The translations under genes were made by a program, and so were the position numbers. From Pseudomonadota bacterium (GTDB lineage Bacteria; Pseudomonadota; Alphaproteobacteria; Sphingomonadales; Sphingomonadaceae), in assembly GCA_023387085.1 (NCBI GenBank), contig JAEWIL010000203.1, positions 16,583 to 80,582 of the forward strand: 64,000 nt of DNA. Reading direction: 5' to 3'. Under the pieces are notes generated by a model. That model saw only the letters and a list, made by a program, of their open reading frames with translations, was not told the origin of the DNA and made no database searches. Shown piece after piece: positions 8,933 through 17,716 of this stretch (position 1 is the stretch's first letter; each line of letters begins with the position of its first letter).

Positions 8933-10341
8933 CCCTCCCGCTGACCCTCCACCCCGACCGGCTGTTCCCGTCCGACCCCGATCAACGCGCCATCGCGCGC
9001 CGGCTTTATGAGGAGATCGCCGGTCTGCCGATCGTCAGCCCGCACGGGCACACCGATCCGGCGTGGTTCGCGGCCAACGCGCCGTTCGGCAACGCGGCGG
9101 AGCTGTTGCTCCACCCCGACCATTATGTCTTCCGGATGCTCTATTCGCAGGGCGTTCCGCTCGATGCGCTGGGCATCGGCAATGCGGGGGCCGAACCCCG
9201 CGAAAGCTGGCGGCTGTTCGCGCAAAATTATCACCTGTTCCGCGGCACCCCGACGCGGATGTGGATGGACTGGGTATTTTCGGAAGCGTTCGGCATCGAG
9301 GTGCAGTTCGATTCCGAAACCTGTGACCTTTACTACGACCGCATCACCGACGCGCTCGCGACCGATGCTTTCCGCCCGCGGGCGCTGTTCGACCGTTTCG
9401 GGATCGAGGTGATCGCGACGACCGAGAGCCCGCTCGATACGCTCGACCATCACGCGCTCATCCGCGCCGCCAATGAAGGAGGCGAATGGGGCGGGCGCGT
9501 GATCACCACCTATCGACCCGACCCCGTCGTCGATCCCGAATTCGAGGGCTTCCGCGACAATCTCGCGCGCTTCTCGGAGCTGTCGGGCGAGGATGCCTTC
9601 TCCTATGCGGGCTATCTCGCGGCGCATCGCAACCGCCGCGCCTTCTTTGCGAGCATGGGTGCGACCTCGACCGACCACGGCCACCCGACCGCCGCGACCG
9701 CCGACCTGTCCCATGCCGAGGCCGAGGCGCTGTTCGCACGGGTCACCGGCGCCGATGTCAGCGCCGCCGATGCCGAACTGTTCCGCGCGCATATGTTGAC
9801 GGCTATGGCCGGAATGAGCGTCGACGACGGGCTGGTGATGCAGATTCACCCCGGCGCGTTCCGCAATCATAATCCGTGGCTCTTCGAGCATTATGGCCGC
9901 GACAAGGGTGCCGATATCCCGATGAGCACCGACTATGTCCATGCGCTGCGTCCGCTGCTCGGCAAATATGGGAATGCGGCGGGGCTGACGATCATCCTCT
10001 TCACCCTCGACGAGACAAGCTACGCGCGCGAATTGGCGCCGCTCGCCGGCCATTATCCGGCGCTGAAGCTCGGCCCCGCCTGGTGGTTCCACGACAGTCC
10101 GGAGGGGATGCGGCGGTTCCGGTCGCAAATGACCGAGACGGCGGGCTTCTACAATACCGTCGGCTTCAACGACGATACCCGCGCCTTCCTGTCTATCCCC
10201 GCGCGCCACGATGTCGCGCGGCGCATCGATTGCGGCTTTCTGGCACAGCTCGTCGCGGAGCACCGGCTGGAGGAATGGGAGGCCGCCGACCTCGCCGTCG
10301 ACCTCGGTTACAACCTTGCCAAGAGGGCCTATAAATTGTGA
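8929..10341 (+). CDS. uxaC: Glucuronate isomerase
   Basis: Amidohydrolase-superfamily uronate isomerase converting D-glucuronate to D-fructuronate (also galacturonate to tagaturonate), 470 residues, the normal length. The metal-binding HGHTDP motif is near the N-terminus and the family's ATTESPLDTLDHH, DHGHPT and GPAWWFHDSPEGMRR blocks follow in order. The start overlaps the exuT stop by four bases and its stop overlaps the uxuB GTG start, so exuT-uxaC-uxuB are tightly coupled. Confidence 0.96.
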   Translation: MTLPLTLHPDRLFPSDPDQRAIARRLYEEIAGLPIVSPHGHTDPAWFAANAPFGNAAELLLHPDHYVFRMLYSQGVPLDALGIGNAGAEPRESWRLFAQNYHLFRGTPTRMWMDWVFSEAFGIEVQFDSETCDLYYDRITDALATDAFRPRALFDRFGIEVIATTESPLDTLDHHALIRAANEGGEWGGRVITTYRPDPVVDPEFEGFRDNLARFSELSGEDAFSYAGYLAAHRNRRAFFASMGATSTDHGHPTAATADLSHAEAEALFARVTGADVSAADAELFRAHMLTAMAGMSVDDGLVMQIHPGAFRNHNPWLFEHYGRDKGADIPMSTDYVHALRPLLGKYGNAAGLTIILFTLDETSYARELAPLAGHYPALKLGPAWWFHDSPEGMRRFRSQMTETAGFYNTVGFNDDTRAFLSIPARHDVARRIDCGFLAQLVAEHRLEEWEAADLAVDLGYNLAKRAYKL

Positions 10342-11657
10342 GATTGTCGGCGCAAACACCGCTTCCCGCGTCGATAAGGACGCCGCAATATGATCGGGCC
10401 GCGCAGGCGGCGGGGATCGTCCATATCGGCATCGGCGCTTTCCACCGCGCGCATCAGGCGGTGTACACCGACGATGCGATGGGAGCGGGCGACCGCGACT
10501 GGGGAATCATCGGCGTTTCGTTGCGCTCGGGCGATGTCGCGGCGCAACTGAACCCGCAGGGCGGGCTCTATACCGTGAGTGCGCGTAGCGCGGCGGGAAC
10601 CGAACTGCGCCTGATCGGCGCGGTTCGGGAGGTGCTCGTTGTCGCCGATCACCGACAGGCGGTCATCGATGCGATTGCCGCCCCGACGACGCATATCGTC
10701 AGCTTCACCGTGACCGAGAAGGGCTATCTGCGCCGCGCCGACGGTACGCTAGATGTCGCCGCGGCGACTGGAGGGGCGAGCTTCTATCGCCTTGTCGCCG
10801 CCGGCCTTGCCGCGCGCAAAGCCGCAGGGCTGCCGGGTCTGACGCTGCTCAGTTGCGACAATCTCGCGAACAACGGCGCGGTCCTGCGCCGGTTGATGCG
10901 CGACTATCTCGGTGCATATCATCCCGATCTGTCGGCGTGGTTCGATGGCGAATGCACCTGTCCCGCAACGATGGTTGACCGCATCGTTCCCGCGACGACC
11001 GACGCCGACCGCGCGGCAGTGGAAACGGCGCTCGGCGCGCGCGACGAAGGCGCGGTGGTCACCGAAGGTTTCTGCCAATGGGTGATCGAGGATGATTTCG
11101 CCGGCCCGCGCCCGCGCTGGGAAATCGCAGGCGCTGAACTGGTCGCCGATGTCGCACCCTATGAAACCGCGAAGCTGCGCATGCTCAACGGCGCGCATTC
11201 GGCGCTCGCCTATGTCGGGCTGGGGAAAGGCCATGAATTCGTCCATCAGGCGATCGCCGACCCCGAAATCCGGTCCCTCATCGAACAGCTGATGCGCCAT
11301 GAGGCCGCGCCGACGATCGACGCGGCACCGGGGCAGGACCTCGCAGCCTATGTCGATGCGCTGCTGGATCGCTTTGCGAACCCCGCGCTGCACCACCGGC
11401 TGATCCAGATCGCGATGGACGGCAGCCAGAAGATCCCGCAGCGCTGGCTCGAGACGCTGGCGTGGCATCAGGTTCGCAGGCAGTGCTGCCCGTCCCTGGA
11501 GGTTGCGATTGCGGCTTGGATCGCCTTCCTGCGTAGCGACCATCCGGTCGACGATCCGCTGGCGGTCAGGCTGCGCGAAGCAGCGGCGAGTCCCTATGCG
11601 GTTGAAAGGATATTCGGCGCGGGCGGTCTGATCGCCTCCGGATGGACACCGGCCTGA
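10338..11657 (+). CDS. uxuB: D-fructuronate reductase (mannitol dehydrogenase family)
   Basis: NAD-dependent polyol/uronate reductase interconverting D-fructuronate and D-mannonate, 439 residues. The N-terminal GIVHIGIGAFHRAHQAVY nucleotide-binding segment and the catalytic ETAKLRMLNGAHSALAYVG segment are diagnostic of the mannitol dehydrogenase family. The start is GTG, overlapping the uxaC TGA. It could be a tagaturonate reductase, but pairing with uxaC and length favour UxuB. The next enzyme, mannonate dehydratase (UxuA), is missing here. Its 3' end overlaps the convergent LysR gene by 64 bases. Confidence 0.88.
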   Translation: MRLSAQTPLPASIRTPQYDRAAQAAGIVHIGIGAFHRAHQAVYTDDAMGAGDRDWGIIGVSLRSGDVAAQLNPQGGLYTVSARSAAGTELRLIGAVREVLVVADHRQAVIDAIAAPTTHIVSFTVTEKGYLRRADGTLDVAAATGGASFYRLVAAGLAARKAAGLPGLTLLSCDNLANNGAVLRRLMRDYLGAYHPDLSAWFDGECTCPATMVDRIVPATTDADRAAVETALGARDEGAVVTEGFCQWVIEDDFAGPRPRWEIAGAELVADVAPYETAKLRMLNGAHSALAYVGLGKGHEFVHQAIADPEIRSLIEQLMRHEAAPTIDAAPGQDLAAYVDALLDRFANPALHHRLIQIAMDGSQKIPQRWLETLAWHQVRRQCCPSLEVAIAAWIAFLRSDHPVDDPLAVRLREAAASPYAVERIFGAGGLIASGWTPA

Positions 11658-12541
11658 GCCGGCACCAGCAATCCCCGGCTCTCGCGTACTTCGCTATCCA
11701 GCCAGTCGATAAACGCCCGGATGCGCGGTTGAGGCGCGACGTCGCGGTGGAGGGCGAGCCAGAAGGCGCGCGCGATCGTCTGTTCGGGGCGCACGCGTAC
11801 CAGTGCCGGATCGTCCGCCGCGAGAAAACAGGGGAGGACGCCGACCCCGGCGCCGCCCGCGATCATCCGTCGCTGGGCGAGGATCGACGAGGAGCGCACA
11901 TTGGCGCGCAGCCCCGGCTCGATCTCGCCGAGATAGTCGAGTTCGGGCGCGTAGAGGATATCGGGCACATAGCCGATCACCGGGATGCCCGCGCGCGACA
12001 GCGGCGCGTCGGCGACCGCCGTCTGCCAATCGGGGCGGTCGGCGGGAGCGTAAATACCCAGGCTGTAATCCGAAAGTTTGCGCGTGATCAGCGGCCCCTT
12101 GCGGGGCCGGGCAAGCAGCACCGCCATATCGGCCTCGCGCCGCGACGGATTGAGAAAACCCGATGAAGCGACAAGGTCGATCTCGATCTCGGGATGCGCC
12201 GCGACGAATCCCGCGAGGCGCGGCGCGATGAAGCTGTTGCCGAAGCCTTCGGAAACGCTGACGCGGAGTTGCCCCGACAGGCCAGACCCGTCTTCGCGCG
12301 CCGAATGAATTCGCGCTGCCGCCGTTGCCATCGCTTCGGCGTGCGGAAGCAGCGCGCGGCCCGCTCCTGTCAGAACGAACCCCGTCGGCGCGCGTTCGAA
12401 CAATGTCTGGCCGAGCGCGGCCTCCAAGGCGCTGACGTGTCGGCTGACCGTCGTTGCATCGACATGCAACGCCGCGCCGGCGCGTGCGAGCGTGCCATGA
12501 TGCGCGACAAACAGAAAATATTGCAGCTTGTCCCAATCCAT
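11594..12541 (-). CDS. LysR-family transcriptional regulator
   Basis: LysR regulator of 315 residues. The winged helix-turn-helix is at the N-terminus (MDWDKLQYFLFVAHHGTLARA onward, with VDATTVSRHVSALEAALG as recognition helix region), followed by a substrate-binding domain. The ATG at 12541 matches where LysR proteins begin; an upstream in-frame start at 12586 would add 15 untypical residues. It is divergent from mmsA with 97 bases between start codons, suggesting control of methylmalonate-semialdehyde dehydrogenase. Its C-terminal tail is encoded opposite the end of uxuB. Confidence 0.88.
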   Translation of the reverse strand: MDWDKLQYFLFVAHHGTLARAGAALHVDATTVSRHVSALEAALGQTLFERAPTGFVLTGAGRALLPHAEAMATAAARIHSAREDGSGLSGQLRVSVSEGFGNSFIAPRLAGFVAAHPEIEIDLVASSGFLNPSRREADMAVLLARPRKGPLITRKLSDYSLGIYAPADRPDWQTAVADAPLSRAGIPVIGYVPDILYAPELDYLGEIEPGLRANVRSSSILAQRRMIAGGAGVGVLPCFLAADDPALVRVRPEQTIARAFWLALHRDVAPQPRIRAFIDWLDSEVRESRGLLVPAQAGVHPEAIRPPAPNILSTA

Positions 12542-12544
12542 AAC

Positions 12545-12586
12545 CTGCAAATATGCAGTATGGGTCTGCAAGTCTATCCCTTGCAA
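12545..12586. promoter_or_regulatory. Candidate LysR binding region between regulator and mmsA
   Basis: CTGCAAATATGCAG (12545-12558) is an inverted repeat CTGCA-N4-TGCAG immediately in front of the LysR ATG. Two further TGCAA copies follow at 12567 and 12582. LysR proteins usually bind such dyads between divergent genes, so this is the likely recognition/activation region. The regulator-site link is inferred. Confidence 0.4.
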
Positions 12587-12638
12587 TCGCCCCGCAACTC
12601 GGCTGTGGCAGCGGCAACATCTTGCGGGAGACTTGGAT

Positions 12639-14132
12639 ATGCGACAGATCGACCACTATATCGTCGGCGGCGCCGGCGGCGGCAGCCGCTTCGGCGATGT
12701 CCTCGACCCCAATAATGGCGGCGTGCAGGCCCAGGTCGCGCTTGGCGACCGCGCCATCCTCGACCGCGCGGTCGCCGCGGCGAAGAAGGCGCAGCCTGCC
12801 TGGGCCGCGACGAACCCGCAGCGCCGCGCGCGCGTGATGTTCGAATTCAAGCGCCTCGTCGAAGCGAATATGAACCAGCTCGCCGAAATGCTCTCGTCGG
12901 AGCATGGCAAGGTGATCGCCGACTCGAAGGGCGACATCCAGCGCGGCCTTGAAGTCATCGAATTCTGCTGCGGCATCCCGCATGTGCTGAAGGGCGAATA
13001 TACGCAGGGCGCGGGCCCCGGGATCGACGTCTATTCGATGCGCCAGCCGATCGGCATCGGCGCGGGCATTACTCCGTTCAACTTCCCCGCGATGATCCCG
13101 CTGTGGATGGGCGGCGTCGCGACCGCGGTCGGCAACGCCTTCATCCTGAAGCCCAGCGAGCGCGATCCGTCGGTCCCCGTTCGCCTGTCGGAGCTGTTCC
13201 TCGAAGCCGGCATGCCCGAGGGCATTTTCCAGACCGTCCATGGCGACAAGGAAATGGTCGATGCTATCCTCGATCATCCCGACATCGGCGCGGTCAGCTT
13301 CGTCGGGTCTTCGGACATCGCTCATTATGTCTATAACCGCGGGGTTTCGAACGGAAAGCGCGTGCAGGCGATGGGCGGGGCGAAGAACCATGGCATCGTC
13401 ATGCCCGACGCCGATCTCGACCAGGTGGTGGGCGACCTGTGCGGCGCGGCCTTCGGCTCGGCGGGCGAGCGCTGCATGGCGTTGCCGGTCGTGGTGCCGG
13501 TGGGCGAGGATACCGCCAATCGCCTGCGCGAAAAGCTGGTTCCGGCGATCGAGGCGCTGCGCGTCGGCGTGTCGACCGATGCCGAAGCGCATTACGGCCC
13601 CGTCGTGACGCAGGCGCACAAGGACAAGGTCGAAGGCTGGATCGCCAAATGCGCCGAGGAAGGCGCCGAGCTCGTCGTCGACGGGCGCGGCTTCACGCTG
13701 CAGGGCCATGAAAAGGGCTTCTTCGTTGGCCCGACGCTGTTCGACCATGTCACCCCCGACATGGAAAGCTACAGGGAGGAAATCTTCGGCCCCGTGCTGC
13801 AGATCGTCCGCGCGCCCGACTTCGAAGCCGCGCTCGAACTGCCGTCGAAGCACCAATATGGCAACGGCGTCGCGATCTTCACGCGCAACGGCCACGCCGC
13901 ACGCGAATTCGCGGCGCGCGTCAATGTCGGCATGGTCGGCATCAACGTGCCGATTCCGGTCCCCGTCGCCTATCACACCTTTGGCGGCTGGAAGCGGTCG
14001 GCGTTCGGCGACACCAACCAGCACGGCATGGAAGGCGTGAAATTCTGGACCAAGGTCAAGACCGTCACCGCGCGCTGGCCCGACGGATCGCCCGACGGCG
14101 GCAACGCCTTCGTCATCCCGACGATGGGGTAA
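12639..14132 (+). CDS. mmsA: CoA-acylating methylmalonate-semialdehyde dehydrogenase
   Basis: NAD- and CoA-dependent aldehyde dehydrogenase turning (methyl)malonate semialdehyde into propionyl-CoA or acetyl-CoA, the last step of valine and also part of myo-inositol and beta-alanine breakdown. It is 497 residues. The oxyanion Asn is in TPFNFP (Asn148) and the catalytic Cys279 in FGSAGERCMALP. Where ordinary aldehyde dehydrogenases carry the general-base Glu this protein has GGAKNH (Asn250), the mark of the CoA-acylating type. The ATG at 12639 follows GGGAG. mmsB lies 5.5 kb downstream with the other valine genes. Confidence 0.94.
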   Translation: MRQIDHYIVGGAGGGSRFGDVLDPNNGGVQAQVALGDRAILDRAVAAAKKAQPAWAATNPQRRARVMFEFKRLVEANMNQLAEMLSSEHGKVIADSKGDIQRGLEVIEFCCGIPHVLKGEYTQGAGPGIDVYSMRQPIGIGAGITPFNFPAMIPLWMGGVATAVGNAFILKPSERDPSVPVRLSELFLEAGMPEGIFQTVHGDKEMVDAILDHPDIGAVSFVGSSDIAHYVYNRGVSNGKRVQAMGGAKNHGIVMPDADLDQVVGDLCGAAFGSAGERCMALPVVVPVGEDTANRLREKLVPAIEALRVGVSTDAEAHYGPVVTQAHKDKVEGWIAKCAEEGAELVVDGRGFTLQGHEKGFFVGPTLFDHVTPDMESYREEIFGPVLQIVRAPDFEAALELPSKHQYGNGVAIFTRNGHAAREFAARVNVGMVGINVPIPVPVAYHTFGGWKRSAFGDTNQHGMEGVKFWTKVKTVTARWPDGSPDGGNAFVIPTMG

Positions 14133-14139
14133 GCCGGCG

Positions 14140-15078
14140 TTGCTGCGCCGGCTGCTCATTCCCCTGATGCTTCTGTCGCTGCTGCCGGTTCCGGCGGCGG
14201 CGCAGAAGGTGATCGCGCTGTCGTTCGACGATGTGCCGCGCGGTCGCGGCGCTTTTTTTAAACCCGAAGAACGCACGAAGCGGATCATCGCCGAGCTGAA
14301 GAAGGCGAAGGCGCCGCAAGCCGTCTTCTTCGTCAATCCCTGCCGGATCGGCACGGACGACGGCGTCGGCGGAGCCGAACGGATCGCAGCCTATGTTGCG
14401 GCGGGCCATGTCATCGCCAACCACAGCTGCACGCACTCGCATCTGAACGCGACCACCGCCGACGCCTATCTCGCCGACATCGACGTGGCCGAGACCTGGC
14501 TGAAGGACCGGCCCGGCCATCGTCCATGGTTCCGCTTCCCCTTTCTCGACGAGGGCGGGAAGGACAAGGCTAAGCGCGATGCCGTACGTGCGGGCCTCGC
14601 GGCGCGCGGGCTCCGCAACGGTTATGTCACCGCCGAAAGCTCGGACTGGCGGCTCGAGGCTCTAGCCGTCGATGCGGTGCGCGCGGGCAAGACGGTCGAC
14701 CGCAAGGCGCTCGGCCAACTTTACGTGCGCTGGCACGTCGAGGCCGCCGATTTCGCCGATGGGCTGATGCAGCAGGCCATCGGCCGCCAGCCGGTGCAGA
14801 TGATGCTGCTCCACGAAACCGATCTGGCCGCGCTCCATATCGGCGAACTCGTTCGCGCCCTGCGAGAGGATGGCTGGACGATCGTTAGCGCCGACGCAGC
14901 CTATGCCGATCCGATCGGCGCGCTCATGCCCGACACGCCGTCGGCGAGCGGTACGCTGACCGAGGCGCTGGCGTGGGAACGCGGGCTGCCTGCGCCGCGC
15001 TGGTATCGCTATAACGAGGCCGCGCCCGCGACCGCCGAATTTCGCGCCAAGGTGCTGCACGAAAGGGCGGCCGAATGA
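14140..15078 (+). CDS. Secreted polysaccharide deacetylase (NodB-type)
   Basis: Carbohydrate esterase family 4 protein, 312 residues, with a signal peptide ending near AAAQ. The NodB motifs are visible: FDDVPRG with Asp30-Asp31, and HSCTH giving the metal ligands His95 and His99; FRFPFLDEGG corresponds to the third motif. It starts with TTG 7 bases after the mmsA stop; the later ATG at 14167 would remove the Arg-Arg before the hydrophobic core. The substrate is an N- or O-acetylated polysaccharide, possibly peptidoglycan, and cannot be specified. Confidence 0.82.
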   Translation: MLRRLLIPLMLLSLLPVPAAAQKVIALSFDDVPRGRGAFFKPEERTKRIIAELKKAKAPQAVFFVNPCRIGTDDGVGGAERIAAYVAAGHVIANHSCTHSHLNATTADAYLADIDVAETWLKDRPGHRPWFRFPFLDEGGKDKAKRDAVRAGLAARGLRNGYVTAESSDWRLEALAVDAVRAGKTVDRKALGQLYVRWHVEAADFADGLMQQAIGRQPVQMMLLHETDLAALHIGELVRALREDGWTIVSADAAYADPIGALMPDTPSASGTLTEALAWERGLPAPRWYRYNEAAPATAEFRAKVLHERAAE

Positions 15079-15125
15079 AACCCGCGCCCCGCCCCGGACA
15101 TTTCTCCTGTCGAAGGAGAAAGATC

Positions 15126-15668
15126 ATGATCCGGTACGCATTTTCCGCAACACTTCTGCTGCTTGCCGCGTGCGGCGGCGGCAGCAAGGATGAGCAGGCG
15201 GTTCCCGACGAGGCCGCAGGCAAAGCCGCGCCGATGGTCCCCGAGGCAGCGCCCGCTGCGCCGTCCGCGGCGCAGGAGAGTCCGCCCGACTATGTCGCCG
15301 ATCCTGCGGTGGGGCCGCCCGCGAAGCCCGAGCCCGGTATCGGCACCGGCGAAGCGGTGATCCCGGCAATGATCCAGGGACGCTGGGCGCTCAACGCGGC
15401 CGACTGCCAGGCCAAACGCGGTACCGACCTGACCGCGCTCGCGATCGACGCGACGAGCCTCAGCTTCTATGAATCGCATGGCGTTCTGGCGCGAATTCGT
15501 GAGCGCAGCACCACGCGGCTCGTTGCCGATTACAAATTCAGCGGCGAGGGCGAGGATTGGGACCGGCTGATGCAACTCACCGTCGAGGATGGCGGCAAGA
15601 CGCTCGTCCGCCGCGACTATGGCGAGGGTGCCGTGCCCGAGGCGATGCGCTATAGCCGCTGCGCCTGA
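15126..15668 (+). CDS. Lipoprotein of unknown function
   Basis: 180-residue predicted lipoprotein with lipobox LAAC right after a short hydrophobic stretch. Residues about 20-70 form an Ala/Pro-rich linker; the C-terminal part (GRWALNAADCQ... to YSRCA) looks like a small globular domain with two cysteines that could pair. I do not recognise a specific family. AAGGAGAAAGATC gives a strong Shine-Dalgarno for the ATG at 15126, which is why the in-frame start at 15075, overlapping the deacetylase stop, was not chosen. The I78 lipoprotein gene follows 19 bases later. Confidence 0.75.
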   Translation: MIRYAFSATLLLLAACGGGSKDEQAVPDEAAGKAAPMVPEAAPAAPSAAQESPPDYVADPAVGPPAKPEPGIGTGEAVIPAMIQGRWALNAADCQAKRGTDLTALAIDATSLSFYESHGVLARIRERSTTRLVADYKFSGEGEDWDRLMQLTVEDGGKTLVRRDYGEGAVPEAMRYSRCA

Positions 15669-15687
15669 TGGCAAGAATGGGAGACTC

Positions 15688-15996
15688 ATGATGGATATTC
15701 GACTGTTCGCAATCGCCGCCTCCGCCCTGCCGCTGGCCGCCTGCGCGGGAAGCGAAGGTCCCGCCGGATCGGCCCCGCCGCCGCCCGCCGAAATGACGTG
15801 CAATGCCGATGCGGGACAAGCCTTCGTCGGCCAGACCGCAACGCCCGATCTGGGCGGTGCGATCGTCAAGGCGACCGGCGCGCGGACGCTGCGGTGGGGT
15901 CCGCCGCGCTCGGCGATGACGATGGACTACCGGCAGGACCGGGTGAATGCGATGTACGACGATGCCTACAAGATCACGCAGGTGACTTGTGGCTGA
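15688..15996 (+). CDS. I78-family peptidase inhibitor lipoprotein
   Basis: Small 102-residue secreted protein with lipobox LAAC and a mature domain matching the I78 (elastase inhibitor-like) family: an N-terminal Cys, AGQAFVGQTAT, RTLRWGPPRSAMTMDYR, NAMYDDAYKITQVTCG at the end. The two cysteines bracket the domain. Related proteins inhibit serine proteases; here it would protect the envelope from external proteases. Two adjacent ATGs (15688 and 15691) are both usable. The next gene's GTG lies inside its last codons. Confidence 0.8.
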   Translation: MMDIRLFAIAASALPLAACAGSEGPAGSAPPPPAEMTCNADAGQAFVGQTATPDLGGAIVKATGARTLRWGPPRSAMTMDYRQDRVNAMYDDAYKITQVTCG

Positions 15997-16393
15997 ATCC
16001 GGCCGCCGCAATCACAGCTCGGCCTCCCCGTTCGAACCCGTTTACGGCTATAGTCGCGCGGTTCGGGTGGGGAACCGCATCGACGTCGCCGGCTGCGCGC
16101 CGATCGAGCCCGCCGGCCCATCGACGCCGGGCGATGCGGGCGCGCAGGCGACGCGCTGCCTGACGATCATCCAAGAGGCGCTCGAAGCGCTCGGCGGTTC
16201 GCCCGCCGATGTCGTGCGTACGCGCATGTATATTACCGACGCGGCCGATGCCGACCTCGTCGGGCGCGCGCATGGCGCGATGTTCGGCAATATCCGCCCC
16301 GCGTCCACGATGCTCGTTATTCCCGCGCTGATCCGCCCCGAGTGGAAAGTCGAGATCGAGGCCGAAGCCATCATCAACGAGAAGACCGCATGA
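15989..16393 (+). CDS. Rid family (YjgF/YER057c/UK114) protein
   Basis: 134-residue single-domain Rid protein. Recognisable are VAGCAPIEP, ALGGSPADVVRTRMYITD and the C-terminal WKVEIEAEAII. Canonical RidA imine deaminases need an Arg in the segment before the final strand; here that stretch reads MLVIPALIRPEW, so the Arg appears displaced or absent and deaminase activity is doubtful. The GTG start overlaps the I78 gene by 8 bases, and its stop overlaps the acyl-CoA dehydrogenase ATG, so it is co-transcribed with valine genes. Confidence 0.82.
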   Translation: MAESGRRNHSSASPFEPVYGYSRAVRVGNRIDVAGCAPIEPAGPSTPGDAGAQATRCLTIIQEALEALGGSPADVVRTRMYITDAADADLVGRAHGAMFGNIRPASTMLVIPALIRPEWKVEIEAEAIINEKTA

Positions 16394-17535
16394 CCGACCA
16401 GTTCCAGCTTACCGACGACCAGCTCGCCATTCAGGACATGGCGCGCAAATTCACCGCCGATCGCATCACGACCTTCGCGGCCGGATGGGACGAGAAGAGT
16501 CACTATCCCGTCGACGTGTGGAAGGCGGCGGGCGAACTCGGTTTCGGCGCAATCTATGTTGCCGAGGAATCGGGCGGTATCGGACTCGGCCGGTTGGAGG
16601 CGGCGCTGATCATGGAGGCGATGGCCTATGGCTGCCCCGCGACCAGCGCCTATATCTCGATCCACAATATGGCGACCTGGATGATCGACCGCTTCGGCGG
16701 GGCGGAGCTCAAGCAACGCTGTCTGCCAAGCCTTGTGAGCATGGAAAAGATCGCGAGCTATTGCCTCACCGAACCGGGTTCGGGTTCCGACGCCGCGGCG
16801 CTCAAGACCACGGCGAAACGCGACGGCGACCATTATGTGCTCAACGGCACCAAGCAGTTCATCTCGGGCGCGGGCGTCAATGACGTCTATGTCTGCATGG
16901 TCCGCACCGGCGAGGAAAAGTCGAAGGGGATCAGCTGCATCGTCGTCGAAAAGGACACGCCGGGCCTCAGCTTCGGGGCGCCGGAAAAGAAACTGGGCTG
17001 GAACGCCTCGCCCACCGCGCAGGTGATTTTCGAGGATTGCCGTGTCCCCGTCGAAAATCTCGTCGGCGCAGAAGGCGACGGCTTCCGCTTCGCGATGGCG
17101 GGGCTCGACGGCGGGCGCCTCAACATCGGCGCCTGCTCGCTCGGCGGCGCGCAGCGTTGCCTCGACGAGGCGATCGCCTACACCAAGGATCGCCAGCAGT
17201 TCGGCCAACCCGTCGCCGATTTCCAGAACACCCAGTTCATGCTCGCGGACATGGCCACCGATCTGGAGGCTGCGCGCGCGCTGCTCTATCTCGCCGCGGC
17301 GAAGGTGACGGCGAACGCTCCCGACAAGTCGCGCTTCTCGGCAATGGCCAAGCGGCTCGCCACCGACAATGGCAGTCGGATCGTCAACGACGCGCTCCAG
17401 CTGTTCGGCGGCTACGGTTATTTGAAGGATTATCCGATCGAGCGTTTCTGGCGCGACCTGCGCGTCCATTCGATCCTCGAAGGCACCAATCAGGTGATGC
17501 GGATGATCGTCGGAAGGGACCTGCTGAGGCAGTAG
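16390..17535 (+). CDS. Acyl-CoA dehydrogenase, probably isobutyryl-CoA dehydrogenase
   Basis: FAD acyl-CoA dehydrogenase of 381 residues. It carries the FAD/substrate signature YCLTEPGSGSDAAALKT and the C-terminal HSILEGTNQVMRMIVGRDLL, where Glu364 takes the place of the catalytic base. In sequence character it is closest to isobutyryl-CoA dehydrogenases (ACAD8), making methacrylyl-CoA in valine breakdown. Support comes from the downstream 3-hydroxyisobutyryl-CoA hydrolase, enoyl-CoA hydratase and mmsB. ATGA overlap with the Rid gene. A short-chain or 2-methylbutyryl-CoA enzyme is the alternative. Confidence 0.88.
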   Translation: MTDQFQLTDDQLAIQDMARKFTADRITTFAAGWDEKSHYPVDVWKAAGELGFGAIYVAEESGGIGLGRLEAALIMEAMAYGCPATSAYISIHNMATWMIDRFGGAELKQRCLPSLVSMEKIASYCLTEPGSGSDAAALKTTAKRDGDHYVLNGTKQFISGAGVNDVYVCMVRTGEEKSKGISCIVVEKDTPGLSFGAPEKKLGWNASPTAQVIFEDCRVPVENLVGAEGDGFRFAMAGLDGGRLNIGACSLGGAQRCLDEAIAYTKDRQQFGQPVADFQNTQFMLADMATDLEAARALLYLAAAKVTANAPDKSRFSAMAKRLATDNGSRIVNDALQLFGGYGYLKDYPIERFWRDLRVHSILEGTNQVMRMIVGRDLLRQ

Positions 17536-17541
17536 AATTTT

Positions 17542-17702
17542 CCCTCTCCCGTTGGGAGAGGGTTGCGCAGACTTGCCAGCTTGCTGGCTAGTCGCAGCTG
17601 GGTGAGGGGCGGGGTGCCAACGATACGGCTCAACCCCCCATCCAACTCCGCCTGACCGCTTGCAGCGGCAAGGCTCCATATCCTTCTCCCGACGGGAGAA
17701 GG
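17542..17702. repeat. Dispersed double-hairpin repeat, copy 1
   Basis: Between two valine genes. CCCTCTCCC/GGGAGAGGG (17542-17562, loop GTT) and GCCAGC/GCTGGC (17575-17588) form two adjacent perfect hairpins followed by GTCGCAGCTGGGTGAGGG. The same arrangement, with compensating base changes, recurs at 35693-35759. A third perfect stem, CCTTCTCCC-GAC-GGGAGAAGG (17682-17702) followed by TTTT, ends 14 bases before the next ATG and could attenuate transcription. Confidence 0.8.
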
Positions 17703-17716
17703 TTTTGAGAGGGTTT

